A stretch of 64,000 nucleotides of DNA. Origin: Caenispirillum bisanense (GTDB lineage Bacteria > Pseudomonadota > Alphaproteobacteria > Rhodospirillales > UBA2165). The notes beneath the pieces were generated by a model, which worked only from the letters and a program-made list of their open reading frames with translations, searched no databases and was not told the DNA's origin. A program made the translations under genes and the position numbers. Location of the stretch: assembly GCA_945877815.1 (NCBI GenBank), contig CAMDWJ010000015.1, positions 30,776 to 94,775 on the forward strand, given 5' to 3'. Within the stretch, counting starts at the first letter, position 1; each line of letters opens with the position of its first letter. Of this stretch, positions 1-11,849 are shown in pieces.

Positions 1-150
1 ATGCTGTTGATAGAACACGACATGGATGCGGTCTTCGCGCTCGCCGACCGTATTACCGTGCTCGTGTATGGCCGCGCGATTGCGACCGGTACGCCTGACG
101 CCATTCGCGCGGACGGCGAAGTTCGTCGCGCCTATCTCGGTGATGCGTGA
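1..150 (+). CDS. Branched-chain amino acid-type ABC transporter ATP-binding protein (LivG-like), C-terminal fragment truncated by window edge
   Basis: [49 protein letters not shown], typical LivG C-terminus, overlapping the next ATPase gene. Confidence 0.8.
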   Translation: MLLIEHDMDAVFALADRITVLVYGRAIATGTPDAIRADGEVRRAYLGDA

Positions 151-860
151 TGCGGGCATTGCTGGAGGTCGAGGGACTCGATAGCGCCTATGGCAGCTCG
201 CAGGTGCTGTTCGGCATGTCGCTTTCGGTCGAGGAAGGCGAAGTCGTCACCCTGTTGGGGCGTAACGGCATGGGAAAAACTACGACTGTGCGTTCGATCA
301 TGGGTCTCTTGCGGCCGCGCCAGGGCACGGTGCGGTACCTTGGGCAGGCGATCCACGGTCTCGCCCCTTATAAGATCGCCCGTGCCGGTCTTGGATTGGT
401 TCCCGAGGGACGTCAGATTTTCCCGAACCTGACCGTCTATGAAAATCTGGTGGCGACGGCGGCCAATCGTCGCGCCGCCAAAAATCCGTGGACGCTCGAA
501 AGGGTTTTTGTTGTTTTCCCGGCGCTGGCCGAGCGGCGCGACAATGCGGGCTTGCAACTATCCGGCGGAGAGCAACAGATGCTGGCCATCGCCCGCGCTC
601 TGATGACCAATCCGGGCCTGTTGATCCTCGACGAGGCAACCGAAGGATTGGCGCCGCTGGTCCGTGCCGAGATTTGGCGCGTCTTGGCGGCGCTAAAGGG
701 GGCCGGTCAATCGATCCTCGTCATCGACAAGAACGTCGAGGCGCTTACCCGTTTCGCCGATCGTCATGTGGTGATCGAGAAAGGCCGCGCCGTCTGGAGC
801 GGAAGGTCGGAAGCATTGCGTGCGGCACCCGATATCCAGCATCGGTATTTGGGAGTGTGA
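147..860 (+). CDS. Branched-chain amino acid-type ABC transporter ATP-binding protein (LivF-like)
   Basis: Walker [25 protein letters not shown] signature, Walker [17 protein letters not shown] start. Confidence 0.88.
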   Translation: MMRALLEVEGLDSAYGSSQVLFGMSLSVEEGEVVTLLGRNGMGKTTTVRSIMGLLRPRQGTVRYLGQAIHGLAPYKIARAGLGLVPEGRQIFPNLTVYENLVATAANRRAAKNPWTLERVFVVFPALAERRDNAGLQLSGGEQQMLAIARALMTNPGLLILDEATEGLAPLVRAEIWRVLAALKGAGQSILVIDKNVEALTRFADRHVVIEKGRAVWSGRSEALRAAPDIQHRYLGV

Positions 861-863
861 TCC

Positions 864-1571
864 TCACGCGCCTTCGGGCAGCCGTGCATCCTTGAAGATA
901 TCCTCGCCTGCGATCCAGCGTTGGGCGGCATCCGGCGTATTGAGCGCAACGATCACCGCCGCCGTCAGTTCGAGCCGATCGTCGCGCAGGCCGTTCTCGA
1001 GCGAACCCATGTGGAATCCATCCTGCAGATCGCGTTGCGCTTCGTAGGGAACCTTGTGCAGCCAATTTCCATTCCGCTGTTCCGGAGTGGCTGTTCCTTC
1101 CAGGAAGGCATGACACAGATCGGCATCAATGGAATTGGCGCCGCGGCAACCGAAGGGCCGAAACGCATAGATGGTGCAGGCATTCTGCGCGTCGAGAAAG
1201 GCGCAGCCGAGACGCGCCTTTAGTCGCTGGGCGGCATCGAGGCCGCGCGTACGCCTGTCGAGGGCGGCGAGCTTTTGCTTTTGCTCCTCCAACGATCGTG
1301 TGCCCGCACCCTCCGTTAACTTCGCCGCGATGTGCAGCGCCTGCGGTGCCGTCACGCCGACCTGATAATGACAGCACCACGCACACCCGTTGGCGCATGC
1401 GATCCGATTGAGATCGGGAATGTCGCGCGCCATGATTTCGCGCGTGAAGCTGTCCGATAAGGCGATCGCGGCATCGGTGGCGGCGAGCAACGCTTCGGGT
1501 GCCCGATTGCGTTCGGAAAATCTGCGCCACGTGCCGCGCGCGAGGGCGATGATGGTATCGGCGAGCGCCAT
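864..1571 (-). CDS. YkgJ-family cysteine cluster protein (putative Zn/Fe-chelating)
   Basis: CANGCAWCCHYQVGV and CTIYAFRPFGCRGANS Cys cluster. Confidence 0.75.
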   Translation of the reverse strand: MALADTIIALARGTWRRFSERNRAPEALLAATDAAIALSDSFTREIMARDIPDLNRIACANGCAWCCHYQVGVTAPQALHIAAKLTEGAGTRSLEEQKQKLAALDRRTRGLDAAQRLKARLGCAFLDAQNACTIYAFRPFGCRGANSIDADLCHAFLEGTATPEQRNGNWLHKVPYEAQRDLQDGFHMGSLENGLRDDRLELTAAVIVALNTPDAAQRWIAGEDIFKDARLPEGA

Positions 1572-1575
1572 GCAC

Positions 1576-3180
1576 CTATTGCCTCAACCGGAATCTCTGA
1601 ATCTTCCCCGTTGCCGTCTTCGGCAGTTCCGAGACGAAATTGATCCAGCGCGGATATTTGTAGCGCGCGAGGCCGTTCTTGCAGTGTTCGAGCAGTTCCT
1701 GTTTGAGCGCGTCGGAGGCATTGCCCGCGTCGCTCAACACGATATGGGCCTCGGGCTTGATCAACTCGTCCTCGTCCTTGCGGCCGACCACGGCGGCTTC
1801 GAGGACCTTCGGGTGTTCGATCAGCTTCTGTTCGATCTCGACCGGCGAGCACCAGATGCCGCCGACCTTGAGCATATCGTCGGACCGCCCCGCGCAGAAA
1901 AAGAAGCCGTCGGCATCCTGGTAATAGGTATCGCCGGTATACATCCAGCCATCCTTGAGCGAGGCGGCGGTCTTTTCCGGATTGCGCCAGTAATATTTGA
2001 GAAGTGAATCGCCCTTGATCATCAGGCTTCCGCTGTCGCCCTGTTTCACCGGCTTGCCGGCCTCGTCGACGATCTTGGCCTCGTAGCCCGGCACCGGCTT
2101 GCCCGAAGCGCCCGGCTTTAGGGCGGCTTCTGTGTTGGAGAGAAAGATATGGAGGATCTCGGTGGTGCCGATGCCGTCCAGGATCGGTGTGTCGGTACGT
2201 TCGATCCAGCGTTTGAGCAGTTCGGGCGGCAAGGCTTCGCCGGCCGAGACGCAGAGCCGGACCGATGAGAGATCGGGCATCTTCTCGGCCATGGCGCGGA
2301 GTTGCGCACCGTAGAGCGTCGGCACGCCGAAATAGGCGGTCGGACGTTGCGTCTCGATCACCTCGTGCACGATTGCGGGATTGGGCGCGCCCGCGAACAA
2401 CACGGCCGAGCCGCCGACCCACAAGGGGAAGGTCATGGCGTTGCCGAGCCCATAGGCGAAGAACAGCTTGGCGGCGGAAAAACAGACGTCGTTTTCAGTT
2501 AAGCCGATGGTTTCGACGCCGTAATGCTGGCTGGTGACGACCATATCGCGATGCGCGTGGACCGCGCCCTTGGGATTGCCGGTCGAGCCTGAGGAATAGA
2601 GCCAAAAGCAATCGTCGTCGGGTTTGGCGGGAGCGGGGGCGAGGGAGGCCGAAGCGTTTCGCATGCGGGTTTCGAGCGTTTCGCCGTCACCGGCGGCGCG
2701 CAAAACAACCTTCGGCGTATGTTTGGCCTGCTTGAGCGCGGGTTCGACCTCAGCCGCGAATTCCGGCGAATAGATGACCGCGGCGGTTTCGGAATTCTCA
2801 ATATTGAACGCGTAATCCTTGGCCCGCAGCAGGGTGTTGAGCGGCACCGGCACGATGCCGGCCTTGATGGCGCCCCAGAAGAGATAAACGAACTCGCAGG
2901 AATCCTTGACCATCATGAGGACGCGGTCGCCGCGCGCGAGACCGAGCGACAGCAGCGCGTTGCCGGCCCGGTTCACATTCTCGGCCAATTGCGCGTAGGT
3001 GCAGTCGGCGCCGCCATGAACGCGCAATGCCACCTTGGCGCCGCGACCTTCGGCGATATGCCGGTCGATGAACGGAACCGCCACGTTGAAGACGGTCGAA
3101 AAGCTTATTCCGGCGGGCGACTTCTGCGAGTCGATCCGCACCGTATTATCGGCCATTTTTTCGGCAACATTGTCGGCCAT
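1576..3180 (-). CDS. Benzoate-CoA ligase family protein
   Basis: AMP-binding motif YSSGSTGNPKGAVH, GIGTTEILHIFLSN, PKTATGKIQRFRLR; adjacent to boxB/boxC. Confidence 0.88.
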   Translation of the reverse strand: MADNVAEKMADNTVRIDSQKSPAGISFSTVFNVAVPFIDRHIAEGRGAKVALRVHGGADCTYAQLAENVNRAGNALLSLGLARGDRVLMMVKDSCEFVYLFWGAIKAGIVPVPLNTLLRAKDYAFNIENSETAAVIYSPEFAAEVEPALKQAKHTPKVVLRAAGDGETLETRMRNASASLAPAPAKPDDDCFWLYSSGSTGNPKGAVHAHRDMVVTSQHYGVETIGLTENDVCFSAAKLFFAYGLGNAMTFPLWVGGSAVLFAGAPNPAIVHEVIETQRPTAYFGVPTLYGAQLRAMAEKMPDLSSVRLCVSAGEALPPELLKRWIERTDTPILDGIGTTEILHIFLSNTEAALKPGASGKPVPGYEAKIVDEAGKPVKQGDSGSLMIKGDSLLKYYWRNPEKTAASLKDGWMYTGDTYYQDADGFFFCAGRSDDMLKVGGIWCSPVEIEQKLIEHPKVLEAAVVGRKDEDELIKPEAHIVLSDAGNASDALKQELLEHCKNGLARYKYPRWINFVSELPKTATGKIQRFRLRQ

Positions 3181-3217
3181 TTGGCGCCTCCCTGTTGCGC
3201 CTATTATAGACGGCCGC

Positions 3218-4636
<1,419 letters not shown>

Positions 4637-4638
4637 GG

Positions 4639-6288
4639 CTACACCCTGTCCTTGTCGTATTTTGACTGTTTACCGGTTCCGTAAAGTTTCAGCGCACCTT
4701 CGTCGCCGACGGCGTTGGGGCGTTGGAAAATCCAGTTCTGCCACGCGCTGAGGCGGCCGAAAATTTTGGTCTCCAAGGTTTCCGGCCCGGCGAAGCGCAG
4801 GCTGGCCTCCATACCGGTGAGCGCGTCGGACGAATAGCTCGCGCGCGCCTCGATGGCGACGCGCACTTCGTCCTCCCAATCGATATCGTCGGGGGTGAAG
4901 GTGACAAGTCCCGCCGCGTCGGCGGCGGCGGCATTCAGATCCGTGCCGATCTGCGCTTTCAGCGCGGCGATGGTTTTGGGCTCATCCAGGAAACGCGTCT
5001 CGATGCGCGGCAGGCCATTGCACATGGGAAGGGGGCCGAAGTTCATTCCGGTCGGGCGCAAAGTCGCGGCCGGCAGGTTCGAGCCTTCGAAGGTGCCGTC
5101 GAGCATGAAGGAGCGGTCCGCAGCCAACACGATTTCCATGAGGGTGCCGGTAAAGCAACTTCCCGGCTCCACCAGGGTGATGATGCTGCGCGACGAAACA
5201 TCAAGCCGCTTGAGCGAGCGTTTGAGATAGAGGGTGATTTCGCGTACCAGCCAATCGTTGGCGTTCGCGATCAGGGCTTGGTCGGCATCGGCGACGAAAT
5301 CGGCATTGCCCGAACTGCGGAAGACCCAGGTCGATATCCGCGGTTCGTTATGGCGCATATGTAGGATGAAATCGTCGAACTCGCGAGCGAAGGCCAGCGG
5401 CCAGAAATCGACGCCGGCGGCATGGATGCCTGCGACGTCTTTCGGCTGCGCGGCTGTCGGACCCGACAGCATGATCTCGGCGGTCGCGTGTTCGCGATCG
5501 AGTTTCACCGCGATATGCGGATAGACGATATCGGTGTCGCTGACCGTGCGCTTGAGCGGCGTGAGGGTGAGGCCTTTGGCGCCATCCGGACGTTTCGATT
5601 TGGCCGCGAATTCGCGGGCACGCTGGCTGGCGGTCTCAGCGAGCTTGGAGCGCGGCACCAGTTCGTCGACAAGTTTCCAATCCACGGCGCGATTGCCGCG
5701 CACGCCTTCGACCAACGTGCAGAAGAAATCGGCGCGGTCGCGGCGAACATGGCGCTTGTCGACGATACGGGTGAGGCCGCCAGTGCCGGGCAGTACGGCA
5801 AGCAATGGAACCTCGGGCAGGGAGACGGCGGAGGCACCGTCGTCGACCAGCATGATATAATCGGCGGCGAGCGCCATTTCATAGCCGCCGCCGGCCGCCG
5901 TGCCGTTCACCACACAGATATAGGTTTGGTCCGAGTTGGCGCTCGCATCCTCGATGCCATTGCGCGTCTCGTTCGTGAATTTGCAGAAATTGACCTTCGC
6001 GGCATGCGACGATTTGCCGAGCATGGTGATATTGGCGCCGGCGCAGAAGACGCGTTCCTTCGCCGAGGTGAGGATGACGCTTTTGATCTCGGGATGTTCA
6101 AAGCGAAGCCGCTGGACGGCGTCGTAGAGTTCGATATCGACGCCGAGATCGTAGGAATTGAGCTTCAGCGCATAGCCGGGGACTATGCCGCCATCTTCCT
6201 TGACGTCGAGCGCCAATGTGGCGACCGCGCCGTCAAAGGAGAGCTTCCAATGTTTGTATCGGCTCGGGTCGGTGGCGAATTCGATCAT
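4639..6288 (-). CDS. boxC: 2,3-epoxybenzoyl-CoA dihydrolase (benzoyl-CoA-dihydrodiol lyase) BoxC
   Basis: 549 aa crotonase-fold double-domain protein (FCAGANI, NGTAAGGGYEMALAADY), directly upstream of boxB on the minus strand. Confidence 0.9.
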   Translation of the reverse strand: MIEFATDPSRYKHWKLSFDGAVATLALDVKEDGGIVPGYALKLNSYDLGVDIELYDAVQRLRFEHPEIKSVILTSAKERVFCAGANITMLGKSSHAAKVNFCKFTNETRNGIEDASANSDQTYICVVNGTAAGGGYEMALAADYIMLVDDGASAVSLPEVPLLAVLPGTGGLTRIVDKRHVRRDRADFFCTLVEGVRGNRAVDWKLVDELVPRSKLAETASQRAREFAAKSKRPDGAKGLTLTPLKRTVSDTDIVYPHIAVKLDREHATAEIMLSGPTAAQPKDVAGIHAAGVDFWPLAFAREFDDFILHMRHNEPRISTWVFRSSGNADFVADADQALIANANDWLVREITLYLKRSLKRLDVSSRSIITLVEPGSCFTGTLMEIVLAADRSFMLDGTFEGSNLPAATLRPTGMNFGPLPMCNGLPRIETRFLDEPKTIAALKAQIGTDLNAAAADAAGLVTFTPDDIDWEDEVRVAIEARASYSSDALTGMEASLRFAGPETLETKIFGRLSAWQNWIFQRPNAVGDEGALKLYGTGKQSKYDKDRV

Positions 6289-6371
6289 CCTGTTTCAATC
6301 CATTTTTTATATGTAATTCGGTACTGAAATACCTATTTACAGAGTGCGCGCCTCGGCGCATTCTGTCAAGG

Positions 6372-6827
6372 ATGAATGAGGCCCTCCAAACCGTCGGAAT
6401 CCGGCCCGCGAACGAGGCGGATTTGCCTGCTGTGATCGCGCTGGATGCCGAGATGACCGGCATCGCGAAGGGGACTTTCTGGACCGATACTTTCGGCCGA
6501 ACATCCGATCGTGCGGGCCGTCACTTCCTTGTGGCGGAAGAGCCCAAGGGCGGGCTCGTGCGCGGCTATATCGTGGGCGAGGTTCGCGCCTATGAGTTCG
6601 GCTCGGAGCCCTGCGGCTGGGTGGTCGCCATCGGGGTCGACCCAAGGTTCCGGGTCCGCCGCATGGGCGAACGGTTGTTTGAGGCGATGTGCGATTGTCT
6701 GCGCGCCGACGGGGTCGCCACCGTGCGTACAATGGTGGCGCGCGAAGATCGCCTCGATATGGCCTTTTTTCGCGCCCAAGGCATGATGGCGGGGCCCTTC
6801 ATCGAACTCGAAAAGCCGTTGGATTAG
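6372..6827 (+). CDS. GNAT family N-acetyltransferase
   Basis: MNEALQTVGIRPANEADLPAVIALD...VVAIGVDPRFRVRRMGERLFEAM acetyl-CoA binding motif; internal ATG preferred over the upstream ORF start. Confidence 0.8.
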   Translation: MNEALQTVGIRPANEADLPAVIALDAEMTGIAKGTFWTDTFGRTSDRAGRHFLVAEEPKGGLVRGYIVGEVRAYEFGSEPCGWVVAIGVDPRFRVRRMGERLFEAMCDCLRADGVATVRTMVAREDRLDMAFFRAQGMMAGPFIELEKPLD

Positions 6828-6829
6828 GC

Positions 6830-7294
6830 ATGAAGCTGCAAAAGGCGACTCGTTACGGTCTTTATGCTGTGTTGGAATTGGCCCGCGATCCGGAACGCCA
6901 GATTTCGGCGACCGACATTGCCGGGCGTTATGGAATCTCGACCAATCATCTCGCCAAGGTGATGCGCGATCTCGGCCGAGCCGGACTGGTGGAGGCGGCG
7001 CGTGGCGCCGGCGGGGGGTATCGCTTCATCGGCAATCCGCGGCGTATCACGCTGCTCGATATCGTCCGGCTGTTCGAGGATATCGAAGGTAACGGCTCGT
7101 CGGCGAAGGAGCCTGGTGAAGATACGGACATCGGAGCAGCGCTCGATCTTGTGCTGAGCGAGATCGACGATATTGCCCGTGCGACGCTGAGTGCCGTGAC
7201 CCTGAGCACTTTGCTGAAAACCATGCAATGGCGTGACGAGCGGACGCAGCGGCTCAGGGCCCGCTCGCTGGCAAGCTCCGCGGACAGAATTTGA
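6830..7294 (+). CDS. Rrf2 family transcriptional regulator lacking the usual Fe-S cysteines
   Basis: MKLQKATRYGLYAVLELA...ISTNHLAKVMRDLGRAGLVEAARGAGGGYRF; no Cys in the region that holds the IscR-type cluster. Confidence 0.85.
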   Translation: MKLQKATRYGLYAVLELARDPERQISATDIAGRYGISTNHLAKVMRDLGRAGLVEAARGAGGGYRFIGNPRRITLLDIVRLFEDIEGNGSSAKEPGEDTDIGAALDLVLSEIDDIARATLSAVTLSTLLKTMQWRDERTQRLRARSLASSADRI

Positions 7295-7304
7295 GGATGA
7301 TGGC

Positions 7305-8453
7305 ATGAGGGCATTCGCCCGCGTCGCCTGGATATTACTGTTCGCGATCGGCGCCACCGACGCGTTGGCGCAAACCGCCCCGACCATCAAAATCGGCGCG
7401 TTTCTGTCCGTCACCGGCGACGGCGCCTATGTGGGTGCACCGCAACTCGCTACGCTCCAACTTTATGTCGATCTCATCAATAAGCAGGGCGGCGTGAACG
7501 GCCAACCGCTTGAGCTTTTCTACTACGATGTCGGCATCGACATGCGCAGTGCACAGACGGCCGTGCATCGCCTGATCGAGACGGATCGCGTCGACTTGAT
7601 CATCGGTGGATCGACGACCGGCGCCGCGATGACGGTTTTGTCCCTGATCGAACAGGCGCAGATTCCTTTCATCGCGCTTGCAGGCTCGACCGCCTTGATC
7701 AGTCCCGTCAATCCATGGGTCTTCAAGACCTCGCCGACCGACCGCATCGCCTGCGCCAAAATTCTTGAGGATATGAAACGGCGTGGCATCGCGCGCATCG
7801 CCATGATTTCGGGCGACAGCGGATTCGCGGTATCGATGGCCGAGCAGTGCACCACACAGGCGGCGAATTACGGGATTTCCATCATCGTCAATACGACCTA
7901 CCCCTCGCAGACACGCCGGATCAACGATCAACTCGCGCGTATTCGCGCGGTGCCCGAAGTCCAGGCCGTGTTGGCACTGGATTTCGGATCGACACCCCCT
8001 TATCTCGCGGAGGCCTACCGCCGCAGCGGCGCCAAGGCCCCGCTCTATCAGACCCAGGCCCAGGTCACGGAGGAATATCTCAATCTCGCCGGCGATGCGG
8101 CGGAGGGCGTGCGCATGCCGGTTCCGCCGCTCAGCGTTGCCGACTATTTGCCGGATGCCGATCCGAGCAAGCGCATATTGCGTGCGTATATCGATGCCTA
8201 TCGCAAGCACTGGGACGTGCCCCCCAACGCCTATGGCGCCTATGCGCACGATGCGATTCTCATCGCGGTTTCGGCGATCGTGCGGGCCGGCGGCACCGAC
8301 AAGGTGGCGATTCGCCAGGCGATCGAAGAGACCGAAAATTTTGCCGGCGCGAATGGTATCTATCGATTGAGTGCGCAGGACCATATGGGGCTCGATCTCA
8401 ATTGCTTCAGGATGGCCGAGGTGCGGAACGGAACTTGGGTCTTGATCGAGTGA
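7305..8453 (+). CDS. ABC transporter substrate-binding protein (branched-chain amino acid/aromatic acid type)
   Basis: Signal peptide then IKIGAFLSVTGDGAYVGAPQ; Peripla_BP_6-like. Confidence 0.85.
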   Translation: MRAFARVAWILLFAIGATDALAQTAPTIKIGAFLSVTGDGAYVGAPQLATLQLYVDLINKQGGVNGQPLELFYYDVGIDMRSAQTAVHRLIETDRVDLIIGGSTTGAAMTVLSLIEQAQIPFIALAGSTALISPVNPWVFKTSPTDRIACAKILEDMKRRGIARIAMISGDSGFAVSMAEQCTTQAANYGISIIVNTTYPSQTRRINDQLARIRAVPEVQAVLALDFGSTPPYLAEAYRRSGAKAPLYQTQAQVTEEYLNLAGDAAEGVRMPVPPLSVADYLPDADPSKRILRAYIDAYRKHWDVPPNAYGAYAHDAILIAVSAIVRAGGTDKVAIRQAIEETENFAGANGIYRLSAQDHMGLDLNCFRMAEVRNGTWVLIE

Positions 8454-8483
8454 ACGTGGACCGCGACACTCGCGGTCACGTTC
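8452..8483 (+). terminator. Terminator/attenuator-like hairpin between SBP gene and kdsB
   Basis: gaacgtggaccgcg-acact-cgcggtcacgttc, 13-bp stem with one bulge; no strong T-run. Confidence 0.4.
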
Positions 8484-8496
8484 GAAAAGGGTCGCC

Positions 8497-9228
8497 ATGT
8501 CCGTTCTTGCCGTCATCCCTGCGCGTTTTAAATCTACCCGCTTCCCGGGAAAGCCGCTTGCCGATATTGCAGGCCGTCCGATGATTGCCTGGGTCTGGGA
8601 TCAGGCCAATAAGGCGAAGGAGGTCGACAGCTGCGTGGTTGCGACCGACGATTCGCGGATCGAAGAATATTGCCGCGCGCATGGCATGGATGTGATCATG
8701 ACATCCGATGTCCACGCGACAGGGTCGGACCGGCTTGCCGAAGTTGCGAGCAGAATCGAGGCCGATTTTTACGTCAATGTGCAGGGCGACGAACCGTTGA
8801 TCGATCCGGACGCGATCGACGCGGTTGTACGTTTGTTGCGCGAATCGAAGAGCCGGGGGATCGAAGTGTCGACCGGTTATATCGAACGTGTCGACGACAG
8901 GGAGCTCGATAATCCGAGCGTGGTTCAAATGACCCCGACGCTCGACGGCTGCGTGATGGCGATATCGCGCTATCCAATTCCCTATCCGATGGGCGAGAAA
9001 ATGCAACGCACCCAGCATATCGGGCTCTATGCCTTCACGCGGGCTGCGCTGGCGCGGTACGCCGCTTGGGAACGTGGTCCGGTGGAACGTGCAGAGAGCA
9101 TCGAACTGCTCCGTTTCCTGGAGCATGGTGAGCGCGTAGCCTGTGTGCCGGTGGCGCCCGGGTCTATCGGTGTCGATCATCCCGCGGATGCCGAACGGGT
9201 CGCCGCCATCATTCGGGCGCGCGCATGA
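8497..9228 (+). CDS. kdsB: 3-deoxy-manno-octulosonate cytidylyltransferase
   Basis: VIPARFKSTRFPGKPLADIAGRPMI...NVQGDEPLIDP. Confidence 0.94.
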   Translation: MSVLAVIPARFKSTRFPGKPLADIAGRPMIAWVWDQANKAKEVDSCVVATDDSRIEEYCRAHGMDVIMTSDVHATGSDRLAEVASRIEADFYVNVQGDEPLIDPDAIDAVVRLLRESKSRGIEVSTGYIERVDDRELDNPSVVQMTPTLDGCVMAISRYPIPYPMGEKMQRTQHIGLYAFTRAALARYAAWERGPVERAESIELLRFLEHGERVACVPVAPGSIGVDHPADAERVAAIIRARA

Positions 9229-9737
9229 GCGTCAAGATCGGCAAAGAGCTACGGGCAAAGTTGAAGCGTCTTCGTCTACTTTCGCTCGATACCGACGGCG
9301 TTCTGACCGACGGCGGCATCTATTTCACTGATGCCGGCGACGAAATGCGTAAATTCAACGTCAAGGACGGGCTCGGCATACAACGCGCGCAACGCGCGGG
9401 CGTTGTCGTCGTAATGATGACGGCCAGCACGGCGCCGGCGATTGCGCACCGCGCGCGGGCATTGGGCGTCGAACACATCTATATCGATACGCGCGACAAG
9501 CTCGCGCGCATCGTCAAGATTTGCGACGATCTGGAAATCGATCTCGAAGACGTTGCTCATGTCGGCGACGATCTAACGGATATCGCGCTTTTCGAAGCCG
9601 TGGGCTGCCCAATGACCGTTGCGGACGGCGTGAACGAAGCCCGCGCTCTGGCCCAATATATTACAGAGCGGCGCGGGGGCGACGCGGCTGTCAGAGAGAT
9701 TTGCGATCTGATCGTCGAGGCTAAGGCGGAGGCCTGA
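9225..9737 (+). CDS. kdsC: KdsC-like HAD phosphatase (3-deoxy-D-manno-octulosonate 8-phosphate phosphatase)
   Basis: LLSLDTDGVLTDGGIYF, GDDLTDIALFEAVGCPMTVADG; overlaps kdsB. Confidence 0.85.
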   Translation: MSVKIGKELRAKLKRLRLLSLDTDGVLTDGGIYFTDAGDEMRKFNVKDGLGIQRAQRAGVVVVMMTASTAPAIAHRARALGVEHIYIDTRDKLARIVKICDDLEIDLEDVAHVGDDLTDIALFEAVGCPMTVADGVNEARALAQYITERRGGDAAVREICDLIVEAKAEA

Positions 9738-11192
9738 ATGATCAACCCGCCGTCAGATCGGGAAAACCGTCTCCGGCGCGTGGTGGATGAAGCCGAGACC
9801 CTGCTTGCGCAAATTGTGACGATAAATCCTGGCCCATCGGCCGAAGCCGGCATTTTTGCGCAAGCCAATCTTGCGCTCGTGCGTGCTCTCGATAGCCTTG
9901 CGAACGAACAAGTGGCGCGTCAGGCATTCGACGAAGCGCGTAAATCCATAGAACGAGCGCGCGAGATCGCACCGGACGACGACGATCTGCGGCGTCATTA
10001 TTCGCTCGTGCTCGTGGGACAGGGGAATGCTCAGGTCGTACGCGGCGACCGGCAAGCCGCGCTCGAAAATTTCGACGAGGCAATCCGAGTCGATTCGAGC
10101 AATGCGACGGCTTTCAACAATCTCGGCCTTCTGTTCGCCTCGGACCTCAACATGACAGAAGCCGAGGCGACGCTCCGCCAGGCTATTCTTGTCCATCCCG
10201 ATTATGCCGAGGCGCATTTCAATTTAAGTCGCATTTTGTTGATACAGGGCAAATACGCCGAAGGTTGGCACGAAAACGAATGGCGCTGGGATTGTCCGGA
10301 TTTTCCGTCGACATGGCGCGATTTCGATTGTCCCTTTTGGAAGGGCGAGTCGCTCGCCGGAAAGCGAGTCTTGGTTTGGAGCGAGCAGGGCATCGGCGAC
10401 GAAATCATGTTCGCGAACGCGCTGCCGGATGCGATCGCGGAAAGCGATCATGTCGTTTTCGAATGTTCGGCGCGACTTGTGCCCATTTTCCAACGCTCGT
10501 TCCCCGATGCAACTATCGTCGCGCGGAGCGATCCGCCGGCAGCGACCATCGCGGAAGCCAATATAGATGTGCAAATACCCCTGGCCTCTCTTTGTCTCCG
10601 CTATCGCGCATCCAAGGAAGCATTCGAAGCAAACCGCGGTTGGTATTTGATCGCCGATCCCGAACGCACGCGCGAATTGCGTGCGCGCTACGACGAGCAG
10701 GCCGATGGGCTCCTGATCGGCATTTGTTGGCGCAGCGGCAATCCGATCGTCGGGCACGAGCGAAGCGCATCGCTCTCCCATTGGGATGAGATTTTGAAAC
10801 GTCCGGGTTGCCGTTTCGTCAGTTTGCAATATGGCGATACGGAATCGGACATCGCTTCTGTGCGAGATCGTCTCGGCGTCGTCATTCATCGCGATGCGGA
10901 TGTCGATCCCTTATCCAGCGTCGAAGACTGGTTCGCGCAAGTTGCGGCAATGGATCACGTGATCTCGATCGACAATTCGACAATCCAGGTTTCCGGCTCG
11001 CTCGGAATTCCAACTTGGACATTGTTGTCCTATTCTCCCGAATGGCGGTTTGGCATCGGCGGGTCGGGTCATGACTGGCATCCGTCGATCCGTGTGTTCC
11101 GCCAGCCGGCACCGGGCGATTGGGACCATGTCTTCGAGGCTGTCGAGGCGGCATTGGACGAGCGTCTGAGGCTGGATTCCGGAACGGTCTAA
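9738..11192 (+). CDS. Tetratricopeptide repeat protein with glycosyltransferase-like C-terminal domain
   Basis: TPR repeats then VWSEQGIGDEIMFANALPD ... GICWRSGN... MDHVISIDNSTIQVSGSLGIPTWTLL. Confidence 0.75.
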   Translation: MINPPSDRENRLRRVVDEAETLLAQIVTINPGPSAEAGIFAQANLALVRALDSLANEQVARQAFDEARKSIERAREIAPDDDDLRRHYSLVLVGQGNAQVVRGDRQAALENFDEAIRVDSSNATAFNNLGLLFASDLNMTEAEATLRQAILVHPDYAEAHFNLSRILLIQGKYAEGWHENEWRWDCPDFPSTWRDFDCPFWKGESLAGKRVLVWSEQGIGDEIMFANALPDAIAESDHVVFECSARLVPIFQRSFPDATIVARSDPPAATIAEANIDVQIPLASLCLRYRASKEAFEANRGWYLIADPERTRELRARYDEQADGLLIGICWRSGNPIVGHERSASLSHWDEILKRPGCRFVSLQYGDTESDIASVRDRLGVVIHRDADVDPLSSVEDWFAQVAAMDHVISIDNSTIQVSGSLGIPTWTLLSYSPEWRFGIGGSGHDWHPSIRVFRQPAPGDWDHVFEAVEAALDERLRLDSGTV

Positions 11193-11321
11193 GGGTTAGG
11201 ATTCGGTGATTTTCTAAGTATTGGAATGGCCGGCAAATTCGGCCGTAAAATCCAGGCACTCACAACACGTGAGTTATGACAAATCCCAATCTTCTGCTAA
11301 TCCGGACGAACTCCAGCTCTG

Positions 11322-11849
11322 TCACTGGTTCATTTTATCAGCTGGACGGCTGGATCCACTAGCTGCATCGGAGGAAGTTTCATTGGCCCGCTTTACGATC
11401 AGCGGAATAATCGTCAGAACAAATAACACAATGATCGTCGACAGAATGGCAGTCGCTTCGATTCCCAAGCCTGCAGCGACGCCTATCCCCGCCGTAGCCC
11501 AGATACTTGCAGCTGTGGTCAGCCCTTGGACCCGTCGCGTAGCGGTGCCGATGATGATGGCTCCGGCACCAAGAAATCCGATTCCCTGAATCGTGCCCTG
11601 TATTACTCGCGAAAGATCCCCTAATGACATTCCAGCTTGGGTTGGTCCAATCATGAAAATCGCGGCACCAACGGCTACTAACATATGGGTCCGCACCCCC
11701 GCGCTTCTCGATTTCTGCTCCCGCTCGTATCCCAAAATCCCTCCTAGCGCTGCGGCTACAAGGATACGGACAGTTATCCTGGTTACCGATGCAACGTCGG
11801 GGATGTCAGAAAATTCCACGACGACCGTTGACCAAATTTCTTGAAGCAT
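11322..11849 (-). CDS. MgtC/SapB family membrane protein
   Basis: ILVAAALGGILGYEREQKSRSAGVRTHMLVAVGAAIFMI...GIGFLGAGAII. Confidence 0.88.
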   Translation of the reverse strand: MLQEIWSTVVVEFSDIPDVASVTRITVRILVAAALGGILGYEREQKSRSAGVRTHMLVAVGAAIFMIGPTQAGMSLGDLSRVIQGTIQGIGFLGAGAIIIGTATRRVQGLTTAASIWATAGIGVAAGLGIEATAILSTIIVLFVLTIIPLIVKRANETSSDAASGSSRPADKMNQ

